A stretch of DNA of 64,000 nucleotides from Deltaproteobacteria bacterium (GCA_018401435.1 JAGYJW010000012.1:62001-126000); one strand, 5' to 3'. Shown: positions 46,212 through 55,754, counted from the stretch's first letter. Translations and numbers: made by a program. Notes: generated by a model not told the origin, from the letters alone.

Positions 46212-49200
46212 TCAATAGGCGCCCATGGCCACCCGCAGGTCCACCGCGGCGAGGTCGCGGTTCATGCGCTCGCTCACATTGGAGAGCTTGGCGGCAAAGA
46301 GCGCCAGGCGTGCATCTTCGACCTCCAGCCAGGTCGCGCTGCCAGCGCCCAGGGAGCTGTCGGCCAGGCGCAGGTTCTCCTCTGCGAGGCGCACCTCCAG
46401 CTCGGTCGCGGCCAGGGCCTGCTGGGCCCGGTTGAGGCGCTCCCAGGCGTTGTGCACGTCAATGGCGCTGTCCCGGCGAGCCTTCTCGAGCATGATGTCG
46501 CTCTGGCGAACCCGGCTGCGCAGCTCTTTGGCCTGGGCCAGGCGCATGCCGCCATTCCACAGATTCCAGTTGGCCCCGAAGACCAGCATCCACAGGGTCG
46601 GGTCCTCCTGAAAGCCCATGTTCTGGGTGTAGGACCAGGTGAAGCGCGCGTCGAAGGTGGGCAGCCACTCGGCCTTCTTGCCATTGAGGTAATAGCGGGC
46701 CACCTGGGCGCGCTCCTGCATGGCGACGATGTCGGGGCGATCGCTGCGGCCCTCGTCCAGGGCCTGGTCCACCGATGCCGGCACGGCGGGCGGGGCCGGC
46801 ATCACCAGCTCCACCTCGCCGCTGAGCCCGGTGAGCTGCCCAAAGCTGCGGGCGGCGGCGCCGGCGGCCTCCTGGGCGCTGGCCAGGTCGCGCTGGCTCT
46901 GGCTGACGGCCAGCTGGGCCTGGATCAAGGCGCGCGGGGGCAACAAGCCCGCCTCGACCTGCCGCTGGGCCAGGGTCTGGTGGGAATTCGCGCTCTGCAG
47001 GGCCTGGGAGGACAGCTCCACCCGCTGCCGGGCGGTGGCCAGGGCGTAATAGGCCCGGGTGACGCCGGCGCGCACCTGCTGGTTGGCCCGCTGCTCGTCG
47101 GCGTTGGCCGCCCGGGCCTGGGCATAGGCCCCCTTGAGCAGCGGCAGGCTGCTGCCGTTGAAGAGGGGCTGAACAATATTGAAATTGCCGGCCCATGCGG
47201 TCTTCTGCTGAATCACGATGGGCTCGGCCGCCGGCGTGCTGCTGGCGCCTTCGGCCACGCCGTCGCGGATCTCCTGCGCGGCGTCGCGGTATCCAGCGGC
47301 CACCGCTGTGGCAGCCGGCTCTCCGGGGTGCAGCACCTCGAAGCTGGTGGCCAGGCCGTCGAGCAGGTCGGCCTGCCCCAGGGCCGCGTCATTGGCCGCG
47401 CTGCTGAAGTCCCCAAAGGACGAGGGGTCCAAGGAGATCTCGTACTGGTTGATGGTGTAGGTGGCACCGGCCGAGACCTTGGGCAACACCAGGGCCCAGG
47501 CCTGCCCCTTCAAGCTCTCGGCCTGCACGGTGGACTCGTGGCTGAGGGCGAGATCGAGGTTGTTGACCCCGGCGGCGCGCCAGGCCTGCTCCAAGGTGAC
47601 CACCTCGGCGTGGCCGCGGGCCGGCAGCAAGGCCAGGAGCAGGGCGGCCGTGCCTGCGGTGGCTGCGGCGGCGGCCTTGCCCCGGCCGGTGATGCGGGCG
47701 GTGAGCTCACCCAGGTCGTCAAAGACGCTGTAGAGCGTGGGCACCATCAGCAGGGTGAGCACCGTGGCAAAGCCGAGGCCGAAGATGACTGCGACGGCCA
47801 TCGGCCCCCAGAACTCGCTGGACCCGCCGCCAATCAGGATCTTGAAGTTGCGGAAGTCGATGGAGATGCCCAGCGCCATGGGCACCAGCCCCAGCACCGT
47901 CGTGATGGCGGTGAGCATCACCGGGCGGAAACGGGTCACGCCGGCGCGCAGCAGGGCCTCGCGCCGGACGACCCCCTGCTCTCGAAGCTGCTCGACATAG
48001 TCCAAGAGCACGATGGCGTTGTTGACCACCACCCCGGCCAGGGAGATCACCCCAAGGCCCGTCATGATCACGCCGAAGGCCGTGCCGGTGAGCACCAGGC
48101 CCCACAGCACGCCCACCAGGCTCAACAGCACCGATGCCATGATGATGATCGGCAGGCGGAAGTTGTTGAATTGGGCCACCAGCACGACCATGATCAAGGC
48201 GCAGGCGATGGCGAAGGCCCGCCCCAGGAAGGCCTGGGCGCTGGCTTGTTCGTCGTTGGCACCCCCCAGGCGCAGGTCAAAGCCCGCGGGGATCTCGCCC
48301 TGCTCCTTCATCTCCTTGATCAGCCCGACAACGGCGCCCCGGACTTCGTTCTCGTTGAAGCCCTCGGCGATGTCGCCCGAGATGGTGACCACCAGGTCCT
48401 GGTCCACATGGCGAATGGCGCCCGAGCCGCCCACCAGCTCGTAGCCGGCGACCGCGGTGAGGGGCACCTGGAAGGTGTCAGGCGAGGTGTCCAGCCGGCC
48501 GGGGATGCGCAGCCCCAGGATGTCCTGCAGGCTCTCGCGGTAGCGGGGGTCCAACTCCACCATGATGTCGTATTCGTCGGTGCCATCGCGCAGGGTGGTG
48601 GCCTTGCTGCCGGCGACCGCGGTGCGCACGGTGCTGGCCACCTGCGCAGTGCTGGCACCCACGCGCTTGGCGGCGCCCCGGTCGATGCGCAGGCGCATCT
48701 CGGGCCGGCCCACCCGGTAGTCGTCGGAGATGTCGGCCACGCCGGGCAGGGCCGCGATGCGGCGCCGCACGATCAGGGCCAGCTCTCCGACCGCGTTGAA
48801 GTCCTCGCCCGACACCTCCACGGCGATGGGTGCGCCCACCGGCGGTCCCATGCGCTCCTTCTCCACCTCCACCTCGGCGCCGGGGATGGTGGCCACGGCC
48901 CGCCGGATGCGGTCGATGGTCAGCTCCGTGCTCTCCACCCGGGACCTCTCTCCGTCGTTGGCGTCGTTCTTGTGGGGCAGGAAGTCCACGGTGATGCTGG
49001 CGGCATTGGCCTGGGCCTGGGCGCTGGACATGGGGTCGCCCCCGCCGCCCACGCCGGTCTCGACGCTGTAGACGTCCACATTCTCTTGATCGTGCAGGAC
49101 GCTCTCGATGCGCCGCACCACGCTGTCGGTCTGCTCCAGGTTGGTGCCGTCGGGGGTGCGCACCGAGATGGTGGCGCGGTTGGGCTCGGTCTCGGGGAAG

Positions 49201-50831
49201 AACTCGGTGCCGTGGTTGAGCGCGCCATAGGCAAAGATCGTGCCCATCAGCGTCAGGACGCCGGCCCCCACGCTCAGGTAGCGGTGCTCGATGACCTGGT
49301 TGAGCACCCGGACATAGCGGCCCATGGCGCCTTCGGTGGGCAGGGTCTCGCTGTCTTTCAGGCTGGTCTTCAGCGGCTTGAGCAGGCGAGAGGTCAGCAC
49401 CGGCAAGATGAAGAGCGCCACCACCAGAGAGCTGACCAGCACGATGATCACGGTCTTGGGCAGGTAGCCCATGAACTGGCCCATGATGCCGGACCAGAAG
49501 ACCAGCGGAAAGAAGGCGGCGACGGTGGTGGCCGTCGAGGCGGCGACCGCGATGGCCACCTCCTGGGTGCCCACGATGGACGCCGTGACCACGTCCTTGC
49601 CCTCTTCGACGTGCCGATAGACGTTCTCGACGATGACGATGGCGTTGTCCACCAGCATGCCCAGGGCCAGGATGAGGCTGAAGAGCACGATCATGTTGAG
49701 GGTCATGCCGAAGGCTTCAATCACGATGAAGCTCATCAGCATGGACAGCGGGATGGACACCGCCACAAAGAGGCTGGGACGCGGCCCCATGAAGAAGACG
49801 AGCACGCCCACGACCAGCAGCAGGGCGGTGATGATGTTGTTCTCGAGGTCCGACACCATCTGCCGGATCATCTTGCTCTGGTCGGCCAGCACCCGGTATT
49901 CCACGCCCGCCGGCCAGCGGGTGGCGTGGTCGGCGGCCTGAAGCTTCACGGCATCGGCGATGTCGATGATGCTGGCGCCGCTTCGCTTGGTCACCGCCAG
50001 AGACACGCTGGCCTCGCCGCTCATGCGCGCGTAGCTGGCGCGATCGGCGTAGCCATCGACGATGTGGGCGAGGTCCCGCACAAATACCGGGCGATCGCCG
50101 ATGCGCTTGACGGCCACGGCCTCGATGTCGGCGACGGTGGTGAAGTCCCCGGGCACCCGCAGCAAGAAGCTGGTATTGCCCGAGCTGACGTCGCCGCCGG
50201 GGATGTTGACGTTCTCGTTGCCCAGGGCCCCGATGATGTCGTCCAGGCTCAGCCCGTAGGAGGCCAGCCGCCGCGGGTCCACCTGCACGCGGATCTCGCG
50301 GGTGAGGCCCCCCGAGATGCGGGTGTCCAGCACGCCGGGCACGCGGGTGACCTCCTCGCCCAGGTCCTCCGCCAGGGTCTTGAGGGTCTCCTCGTCCACA
50401 TCGCCGGCGATGTTGACGATCATGATGGGGAAGTCCGAGAAGGAGATCTCCCGGATCTCGGGATCTTCCACGTCTTCGGGCAGCTTGGGCTTGGCCCGGT
50501 CCACCCGGTCCCGCACCCGCTGCAAGGCCTCTTCGATGACGACGGCGGGCTCGAACTCCAGGCTCACAATGCTGATGCCCTCGGCCGAGGTCGAGGACAT
50601 CTTCTTGACGTCTTTGACGCCTGCAAGCTCGTTTTCGATGGGAATCGTAACCAGGCTCTCGATGTCGGCCGGCGACACCCCGATGTAGGGGGTCGTCACC
50701 ATCACCACCGGGATCTTGACGTCGGGGGACGCCTCTCGGGGCAGGCCGATGTAGGACACGAGCCCGAAGACGAAGGTGACGCCGACCAGCAGCATCACGA
50801 GGGGGGCGTGCTTCACCACGAAGCGGATCAT
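46212..50831 (-). CDS. RND efflux permease fused to a TolC-like outer-membrane channel
   Basis: A 1539-residue protein. Residues 1-1045 are a complete RND (AcrB/MexB type) permease with paired periplasmic loops, for example RFVVKHAPLVMLLVG at the start. Proton-relay helices carry ALGMLVDNAIVIVEN and GVVVNNAIVLLDY, and the last helix ends LLMVPTLYSVFDDL. With no stop codon, the same frame continues through GRGK, a hydrophobic stretch (residues about 1053-1068) and PARGHAEV, which reads like a signal peptide with a cleavage site. From about 1075 to 1539 it is an outer-membrane efflux protein with two long coiled-coil hairpins (YYALATARQRVELSSQAL, RLNRAQQALAATELEV). Such permease-channel fusions are rare. 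A lost stop codon from an indel is the main alternative. Downstream of its adaptor and tetR genes. Confidence 0.8.
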   Translation of the reverse strand: MIRFVVKHAPLVMLLVGVTFVFGLVSYIGLPREASPDVKIPVVMVTTPYIGVSPADIESLVTIPIENELAGVKDVKKMSSTSAEGISIVSLEFEPAVVIEEALQRVRDRVDRAKPKLPEDVEDPEIREISFSDFPIMIVNIAGDVDEETLKTLAEDLGEEVTRVPGVLDTRISGGLTREIRVQVDPRRLASYGLSLDDIIGALGNENVNIPGGDVSSGNTSFLLRVPGDFTTVADIEAVAVKRIGDRPVFVRDLAHIVDGYADRASYARMSGEASVSLAVTKRSGASIIDIADAVKLQAADHATRWPAGVEYRVLADQSKMIRQMVSDLENNIITALLLVVGVLVFFMGPRPSLFVAVSIPLSMLMSFIVIEAFGMTLNMIVLFSLILALGMLVDNAIVIVENVYRHVEEGKDVVTASIVGTQEVAIAVAASTATTVAAFFPLVFWSGIMGQFMGYLPKTVIIVLVSSLVVALFILPVLTSRLLKPLKTSLKDSETLPTEGAMGRYVRVLNQVIEHRYLSVGAGVLTLMGTIFAYGALNHGTEFFPETEPNRATISVRTPDGTNLEQTDSVVRRIESVLHDQENVDVYSVETGVGGGGDPMSSAQAQANAASITVDFLPHKNDANDGERSRVESTELTIDRIRRAVATIPGAEVEVEKERMGPPVGAPIAVEVSGEDFNAVGELALIVRRRIAALPGVADISDDYRVGRPEMRLRIDRGAAKRVGASTAQVASTVRTAVAGSKATTLRDGTDEYDIMVELDPRYRESLQDILGLRIPGRLDTSPDTFQVPLTAVAGYELVGGSGAIRHVDQDLVVTISGDIAEGFNENEVRGAVVGLIKEMKEQGEIPAGFDLRLGGANDEQASAQAFLGRAFAIACALIMVVLVAQFNNFRLPIIIMASVLLSLVGVLWGLVLTGTAFGVIMTGLGVISLAGVVVNNAIVLLDYVEQLREQGVVRREALLRAGVTRFRPVMLTAITTVLGLVPMALGISIDFRNFKILIGGGSSEFWGPMAVAVIFGLGFATVLTLLMVPTLYSVFDDLGELTARITGRGKAAAAATAGTAALLLALLPARGHAEVVTLEQAWRAAGVNNLDLALSHESTVQAESLKGQAWALVLPKVSAGATYTINQYEISLDPSSFGDFSSAANDAALGQADLLDGLATSFEVLHPGEPAATAVAAGYRDAAQEIRDGVAEGASSTPAAEPIVIQQKTAWAGNFNIVQPLFNGSSLPLLKGAYAQARAANADEQRANQQVRAGVTRAYYALATARQRVELSSQALQSANSHQTLAQRQVEAGLLPPRALIQAQLAVSQSQRDLASAQEAAGAAARSFGQLTGLSGEVELVMPAPPAVPASVDQALDEGRSDRPDIVAMQERAQVARYYLNGKKAEWLPTFDARFTWSYTQNMGFQEDPTLWMLVFGANWNLWNGGMRLAQAKELRSRVRQSDIMLEKARRDSAIDVHNAWERLNRAQQALAATELEVRLAEENLRLADSSLGAGSATWLEVEDARLALFAAKLSNVSERMNRDLAAVDLRVAMGAY

Positions 50832-50846
50832 GATCGTTCCGTCGGC

Positions 50847-50874
50847 CCGAAGGGGCTCAGCCGAAGGGGCTCAG
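50847..50874. repeat. 14-bp tandem duplication between adaptor and permease genes
   Basis: CCGAAGGGGCTCAG occurs twice in direct tandem. The adaptor stop codon (TGA, minus strand, 50871-50873) lies in one copy; the other copy is in the intergenic gap. Confidence 0.85.
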
Positions 50875-51956
50875 AAGGTGACGCGGCCATGGGTGCAGCA
50901 GCGGCCCGTACGCGCGATGATGAGGGGGTCGCCGTCGGTGAGACCGCGCTGCCCGTTGGTGACCACCTGGTCGCCTTCGGTCAGGCCGCTCTCCACCACG
51001 ACCTGGTCGCGCACCACCACCCCCGGCACGATGGCCCGCCATTCTGCCCGGCCCTCGGCCCCGACCAAGAAGACGCCGACGCCGTCGATGCGGGTCACCA
51101 GCCAGTCCTGGGGCACGACGATGGTGTCCTGGGCCACGGGCTGGCGAATGGCCACCGATGCGATCATCCCGGGCAGCAGCCGACCATCGGGATTGGGCAC
51201 CTCGATCTCGCCGAGGAAGGTGCGGGTGCGGATGTCCGCGGCCGGGTCGATGCGGGTGAGGGTGCCCTGCACCGGGCGGCCCGATGCGTCCGCGGTCACC
51301 TGCACCTCCATGCCCGGGCGCAAGGCGCCGATGTCCTTGTCCGAGATGGAGACGCTGACCGAGACCGGGTCCAGCAGCACCAGGCGGGCCACCGGGGACC
51401 CCGGGTTGGTGATCTCGCCCACTTCGATGCCCACCTGGGCCACCCGGCCGCTGAAGGGGGCCGTGATGATGGAGCGCGCCACCTGCACGTCGGCGAGGTC
51501 CACGCCGGCCTTGGCCACCGCGAGGTCGAGGCGGGCGGACTCGATCTGGGCCTTGGCCCCCAGGTCGCCGAGGGCCTCGAAGCGGGCCACCTGGTCTGCG
51601 GCCTGCTGCATCCGGGCACGGGCCTGGTCGCGCTGGGCCACATAGAGCCGCGTATTGACCCGGGCGAGGGCCTGGCCCTTCTGCACCACGTCGCCATTGT
51701 CCACGAGCACCGCCTCGACGAAGCCGCCCTGCGCTGCCCCCAACAGGGCGTCGCGGCTGCCCTGCACCTCGCCCGGCAGGGAGATGTCGAGCTCTGCGCT
51801 GGTGGGCTGCACGATGGCGGTCTCCACGCGCACACCCGGCGCCTCGGCCACGGTGGGGGTGCCCTCGGCGTTGGCCGCGGCGGCGTGGTCGGCGGTCGCG
51901 GACCCGCAAGCGGCCAGGATGAGAAGCAGGGGAAGAACGGAGCGCATGGGGTTCAC
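50871..51956 (-). CDS. RND efflux periplasmic adaptor (membrane fusion protein), lipoprotein
   Basis: A 361-residue protein with a lipobox (LLLILAACGSA). It shows the adaptor layout: a lipoyl half-motif (GFVEAVLVDNGDVVQKGQALARV), an alpha-helical hairpin (QRDQARARMQQAADQVARFEAL), the second lipoyl half (SIITAPFSGRVAQVGIEVGEI), a beta-barrel part (SVSISDKDIGALRPGMEVQV) and a membrane-proximal part. It links the inner-membrane pump to the outer-membrane channel. GTG at 51956 overlaps the tetR stop by four bases; ATG at 51947 is the alternative. The permease-channel fusion follows 39 bp downstream. Confidence 0.88.
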   Translation of the reverse strand: MNPMRSVLPLLLILAACGSATADHAAAANAEGTPTVAEAPGVRVETAIVQPTSAELDISLPGEVQGSRDALLGAAQGGFVEAVLVDNGDVVQKGQALARVNTRLYVAQRDQARARMQQAADQVARFEALGDLGAKAQIESARLDLAVAKAGVDLADVQVARSIITAPFSGRVAQVGIEVGEITNPGSPVARLVLLDPVSVSVSISDKDIGALRPGMEVQVTADASGRPVQGTLTRIDPAADIRTRTFLGEIEVPNPDGRLLPGMIASVAIRQPVAQDTIVVPQDWLVTRIDGVGVFLVGAEGRAEWRAIVPGVVVRDQVVVESGLTEGDQVVTNGQRGLTDGDPLIIARTGRCCTHGRVTF

Positions 51957-52549
51957 CGCTTCGGCCGGGCGCCGTTGATGAAGATGTCGACGAGCAGGGG
52001 GGCGACCTCCGGACCGGGCGCCATGCCATAGAGGCAGCCCAGGGCCCGCAGGTTGACCATCCCGATAAAGGACAGGCAGAGGTCATAGGCCGGCAGATCG
52101 CGCCGCAAGGTGCCGTTGGTCTGACCCTCTTCGATGATTCGCGTGAGCAGCTGCACCAGCTCCAGGTGCATCGACAGCAGGTCCACCTCGGGCTGGCCCT
52201 CGTCGGTGGGGTGGTGCTCGGCCGTCAGCAGCAGGCGCATGGCATAGGGGCGCTTCTCGACGCGATCGAGCAGCGCCTGGGCAAAGCGGTGCAGGCGGCA
52301 GGCCACGTCGCCCTCCATCGCCACCACTTCGGCGACGATCTCGGTCATTCGCGCCATCTGGGTCTGCACGGCGTGCAGGTAGAGCTCCTCCTTGCTGCCG
52401 AAATGGTAGTAGAGGGCGGGCTTGGTGCAGCCCACCGCCTCGACCACCTCCCGCACCGAGGTCGAGCCATAGCCCCGCTCAGCAAAGAGCCGGACAGCGG
52501 CTTCGAGGATGCGGTTCCGCAGGTCCGACGGCTCGGCGGGGCTGGTCAT
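51953..52549 (-). CDS. TetR family transcriptional repressor of the efflux operon
   Basis: A 198-residue protein. The N-terminal helix-turn-helix is RILEAAVRLFAERGYGSTSV followed by REVVEAVGCTKPALYYHFGSKEELY, a standard TetR DNA-binding domain. The C-terminal ligand-binding part is helical and specific to this protein. It is the first gene of the operon with the RND adaptor and permease. Two palindromic sites lie directly upstream of its start, which suggests that it represses its own operon and is released by a pump substrate. Confidence 0.9.
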   Translation of the reverse strand: MTSPAEPSDLRNRILEAAVRLFAERGYGSTSVREVVEAVGCTKPALYYHFGSKEELYLHAVQTQMARMTEIVAEVVAMEGDVACRLHRFAQALLDRVEKRPYAMRLLLTAEHHPTDEGQPEVDLLSMHLELVQLLTRIIEEGQTNGTLRRDLPAYDLCLSFIGMVNLRALGCLYGMAPGPEVAPLLVDIFINGARPKR

Positions 52550-52551
52550 TC

Positions 52552-52567
52552 TACCTACCGGTAGGTA
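52552..52567. promoter_or_regulatory. Perfect palindrome, likely TetR operator 1
   Basis: TACCTACCGGTAGGTA is a perfect 16-bp palindrome ending 2 bp before the tetR start codon (minus strand). It would block transcription or initiation of the operon when bound. Confidence 0.7.
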
Positions 52568-52579
52568 CGAGGGGCGCTA

Positions 52580-52595
52580 TACCGACCGGTAGCTA
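52580..52595. promoter_or_regulatory. Imperfect palindrome, likely TetR operator 2
   Basis: TACCGACCGGTAGCTA shares the ACCGGT core with operator 1 and keeps 6 of 8 symmetric positions. Its centre lies 28 bp from the centre of the first site. Confidence 0.55.
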
Positions 52596-52723
52596 ACCAC
52601 CCGCCGCGGCAGGGCAAGGCCGCTGCTCTGGCTAGGGAGGCGACGCCCGGGCTACAGTCCCGCTGGTCGGATGGCCCAGCCCTCCGGGCCCTCCCCTCCG
52701 CGCACCCGCATTGTCGAGTTTCG

Positions 52724-54835
52724 ATGGCCACCCGCCTGCGCAACAGCACGCCGAGTCAGCTCTTCGAGCGCCTGCGCTCCCAGGGCGACGTGCTGCTTGC
52801 GGCCTCCCTGGGCGCCTTCCTCGTCATCATGATCATCCCGGTGCCGGCCTCGGTGCTGGACCTGCTGATCACCTTGAGCATCTCGTCGAGCCTGCTCATC
52901 CTGCTGGTGACCTTCTACGTCAAGAAGCCTGTCCAGTTCTCGATCTTCCCGACCTTGCTGCTGGCCACCACCCTCTACCGGCTGAGCCTGAACGTCGCGA
53001 GCACCCGCCTCATCCTGCTGGAGGGCGGCTCGGGCACCCACGCGGCCGGGGCCATCATCGAGACATTTGGTCAGATCGTGGTGGGGGGCAGCTACGTCGT
53101 CGGCCTGGTCGTCTTCATCATCCTGGTGGTGATCAATTTCGTCGTGATCACCAAGGGTGCCGGCCGCGTGGCCGAGGTGGCCGCCCGCTTCACCCTCGAC
53201 GCCATGCCGGGCAAGCAGATGGCCATCGACGCCGAGCTGAATGCCGGCGCCATCGACGAGGTCCAGGCCCGCAAGCGTCGCGAGGAGATCACGCGCGAGG
53301 CGGACTTCTACGGCGCCATGGACGGCGCCAGCAAGTTCATCCGCGGCGACGCCATCGCCGGCATCGTCATCACGGTGGTCAACATCCTGGGCGGCATCCT
53401 CATCGGGGTGGTGCAAGAGGGCATGCCGCTGGGCGAGGCCGCCACCGTCTACACGGTGCTCACCATCGGCGATGGGCTGGTGGGGCAGATCCCCGCGCTG
53501 GTGATCTCGGCGGCCGCCGGCATGCTGGTCACCCGGGTGGTGGACACCGAAGAGCGCGACCTCTCCACCCAGTTCGGCGAGCAGCTCTTTGGTGCGCCCC
53601 GGCCCCTATTCCTGCTGGGGGCCACCCTCTTCGGCTTTGTGCTGATGCCCGGCCTGCGCCTGCCCTTCTTCATCATGGGCGGCGCGGCCATGCTGGTGGC
53701 CTGGCAGACCGACAAGCGCAGCAAGAAGGCCCCGGATCGCGCGCTGGCAGACGATCTCGCGCAGAACTCCCGGGCTGCCGACCACGAGGCACCGGTCGAG
53801 CAGCTGCTCAAGGTAGAGCCCCTCGCCGTCGAGCTGGGGGTGGACCTCATCAACCTGGTGGACGAGCGCAAGGGTGGCAACCTGGTGGAGCGCATCCAGC
53901 GCATCCGGCGCCAGATCGCCCAGGACCTGGGCATGCTGGTCCCGCCGGTGCACCTGCGGGACAACCTGCGCCTTGAAGGCGGCGAATACCGCGTGGTGCT
54001 CCGAGGCGAAGAGGTCGCGCGCGGAAAGGTGCTCCCGCGGCAGCTGCTCGCCATCAACCCCGGCGACGCCGTGGACGGACTCAAGGGCGTGGCGGGCAAG
54101 GACCCGGTCTTTGGATTGCCCGCGCTCTGGGTGCCCGAAGACCAGCGCCTGGGCGCCCAGACCATGGGCTACACCGTGGTGGACGTGCCCACGGTCATCA
54201 CCACGCACCTCACCGAGATCATCCAGCAGCACGGCCATGAGCTCTTCAGTCGCCAGCAGCTCTCCGACATCCTGGAGCGCGTGCAGCAGGACAACCCCCG
54301 CCTGGTCGAGGATCTCATCCCCGAACCCCTGGGCCGCGGCACCGTGCTCAACGTCTTCCGCAACCTGCTGCGCGAGAGCGTGAGCATCCGGGACGCCCAG
54401 ACCATTCTCGAGGCCATGGCCGACCACGCCCCTCGGGTACAGGACCCCGACGTGCTCACCGAATTCGTCCGGCAGCGGCTGGCCCGCCACATCACCCACC
54501 GCTACGCCTCGAAAGCCGGCGTGGTGCACTATATCGGCCTGGCACCCGACGCCGAACAGGCCATCTCCAACGGGCTGCACGGGGGCGAGGGCGGCGCGAT
54601 GAACCTCACGCTGGATCCGCAGTCGGCCCGCAAGCTGCTGACGGGCCTGCGCGCGGCGGCCGAAGCCTGGCGCGGCGGCGAGGATGTGGTGGTGCTCTGC
54701 CCGCCGCTGGCCCGTGGCCCCCTGCGCCGCCTCACCGAAAAGGTGGTCCCGCGGGTGCCGGTCATCTCGCCCGCCGAGCTGCTCCCCACTGTCCGCCTCG
54801 AACGAGTGTCGGCGGTCTCCCTCCGCAATAGCTGA
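52724..54835 (+). CDS. flhA: Flagellar export gate protein FlhA
   Basis: A 703-residue membrane protein at the core of the flagellar type III export gate. The N-terminal 330 residues hold about eight membrane helices and the conserved FHIPEP-family segments: TLYRLSLNVASTRLIL, KGAGRVAEVAARFTLDAMPGKQMAID and DFYGAMDGASKFIRGDAIAG. The cytoplasmic domain contains NLVERIQRIRRQIAQDLGM and the chaperone-docking subdomains. It lies upstream of fliA, starting 174 bp from tetR on the opposite strand. Length matches the family (about 690-700). It starts the plus-strand flagellar run. Confidence 0.95.
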   Translation: MATRLRNSTPSQLFERLRSQGDVLLAASLGAFLVIMIIPVPASVLDLLITLSISSSLLILLVTFYVKKPVQFSIFPTLLLATTLYRLSLNVASTRLILLEGGSGTHAAGAIIETFGQIVVGGSYVVGLVVFIILVVINFVVITKGAGRVAEVAARFTLDAMPGKQMAIDAELNAGAIDEVQARKRREEITREADFYGAMDGASKFIRGDAIAGIVITVVNILGGILIGVVQEGMPLGEAATVYTVLTIGDGLVGQIPALVISAAAGMLVTRVVDTEERDLSTQFGEQLFGAPRPLFLLGATLFGFVLMPGLRLPFFIMGGAAMLVAWQTDKRSKKAPDRALADDLAQNSRAADHEAPVEQLLKVEPLAVELGVDLINLVDERKGGNLVERIQRIRRQIAQDLGMLVPPVHLRDNLRLEGGEYRVVLRGEEVARGKVLPRQLLAINPGDAVDGLKGVAGKDPVFGLPALWVPEDQRLGAQTMGYTVVDVPTVITTHLTEIIQQHGHELFSRQQLSDILERVQQDNPRLVEDLIPEPLGRGTVLNVFRNLLRESVSIRDAQTILEAMADHAPRVQDPDVLTEFVRQRLARHITHRYASKAGVVHYIGLAPDAEQAISNGLHGGEGGAMNLTLDPQSARKLLTGLRAAAEAWRGGEDVVVLCPPLARGPLRRLTEKVVPRVPVISPAELLPTVRLERVSAVSLRNS

Positions 54836-54852
54836 CCGTAATAGGAAGGTAC

Positions 54853-55743
54853 TTGAGCCCGGACGCCGAAGTGGCGTATGACATCGGAGTACCTCTCCTC
54901 AATCCGCCCGCCTCCTTCACCTGCAACCCTGGCGCCCAACCCGTGTATGGCCGGACTGGACGGATCTCCGGTGAGCGTCGCATTGACGGTCTCACACGCG
55001 ACGAGATCTGCGCGCAATACCACCGGCGCATCGTGCTGGTGGCGCGGCGCGTGTCCGAACGCCTGCCCACGGATTGTGAGCTGACCCTCGAAGATCTGGT
55101 CGGCTTTGGGGCCATCGGGCTGCTCGAGGCCTTCGAACGCTACGACCCCGCCCGCAACATCCTCTTCTCCACCTTCGCCGAGTACCGGGTGCGGGGGGCG
55201 ATGATGGACGCCTTGCGCCAGAATGACTCCTTCACCCGCTATCGCCGCTCCATGTCCCGCGACCTGCACCACGCCATCGACGAGCTCACCCGCTCCTTGG
55301 GTCGGCGCCCCGAACACGAGGAGATCGCCGACCGGATGGGTGTTGAGATGGACGCCTACTGGCATGTGGTCCAGACCACCCAGCCCGTCAGCCATGTCTC
55401 GATCGACGAGGGCAACAGCGACGACGAAGAGAGTCGCCCCCTGTCGCAGATCCTGGTGGGCAGCGACGGGCAGGAACCCTACCGGAACATCCTCAACCGG
55501 CAGGCGCGGGACCGGCTGCAAGAGGCCATCAAGGCGCTTCCAGAACGCAAACGCCAGTGCATGGTGCTGTACTATGGGCGCGGTCTGAACCTGAAGGAGA
55601 TATCGGAGGTCTTCGACGTCACCCCGTCGCGGATCTCCCAGATCCTCACCTCCGCGCGCGAGTCCCTGCGCGAAGCCCTGCGCGAGCATGTCGGCGCCGC
55701 CGACCTCGACTGGGAGACCCGCCGCAGCGTTGAAGCCCTCTGA
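54853..55743 (+). CDS. fliA: Flagellar sigma factor FliA (sigma-28)
   Basis: A 296-residue sigma factor for late flagellar genes. Regions 2-4 are clear: LTLEDLVGFGAIGLLEAFERYD, FSTFAEYRVRGAMMDALRQND, the SLGRRPEHEEIADRMGV region 3, and region 4 with KALPERKRQCMVLYYGRGLNLKEISEVF followed by TPSRISQIL. The family usually has about 240 residues; here an extra N-terminal 45 residues precede LTRDEICAQYHRRI. TTG at 54853 is the far start, with GGAAGG at 54844-54849, and a later GTG is possible. Activity is presumably held by FlgM encoded at 60655. Confidence 0.9.
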   Translation: MSPDAEVAYDIGVPLLNPPASFTCNPGAQPVYGRTGRISGERRIDGLTRDEICAQYHRRIVLVARRVSERLPTDCELTLEDLVGFGAIGLLEAFERYDPARNILFSTFAEYRVRGAMMDALRQNDSFTRYRRSMSRDLHHAIDELTRSLGRRPEHEEIADRMGVEMDAYWHVVQTTQPVSHVSIDEGNSDDEESRPLSQILVGSDGQEPYRNILNRQARDRLQEAIKALPERKRQCMVLYYGRGLNLKEISEVFDVTPSRISQILTSARESLREALREHVGAADLDWETRRSVEAL

Positions 55744-55754
55744 AGGAGACGGAA

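Noticed and set aside
46452..52031. An 1859-codon open frame on the plus strand opposite the efflux genes
   Set aside because: It is the antisense shadow of the permease, adaptor and tetR genes in GC-rich DNA; the sequence is rich in His, Gly and Asp with no domain.
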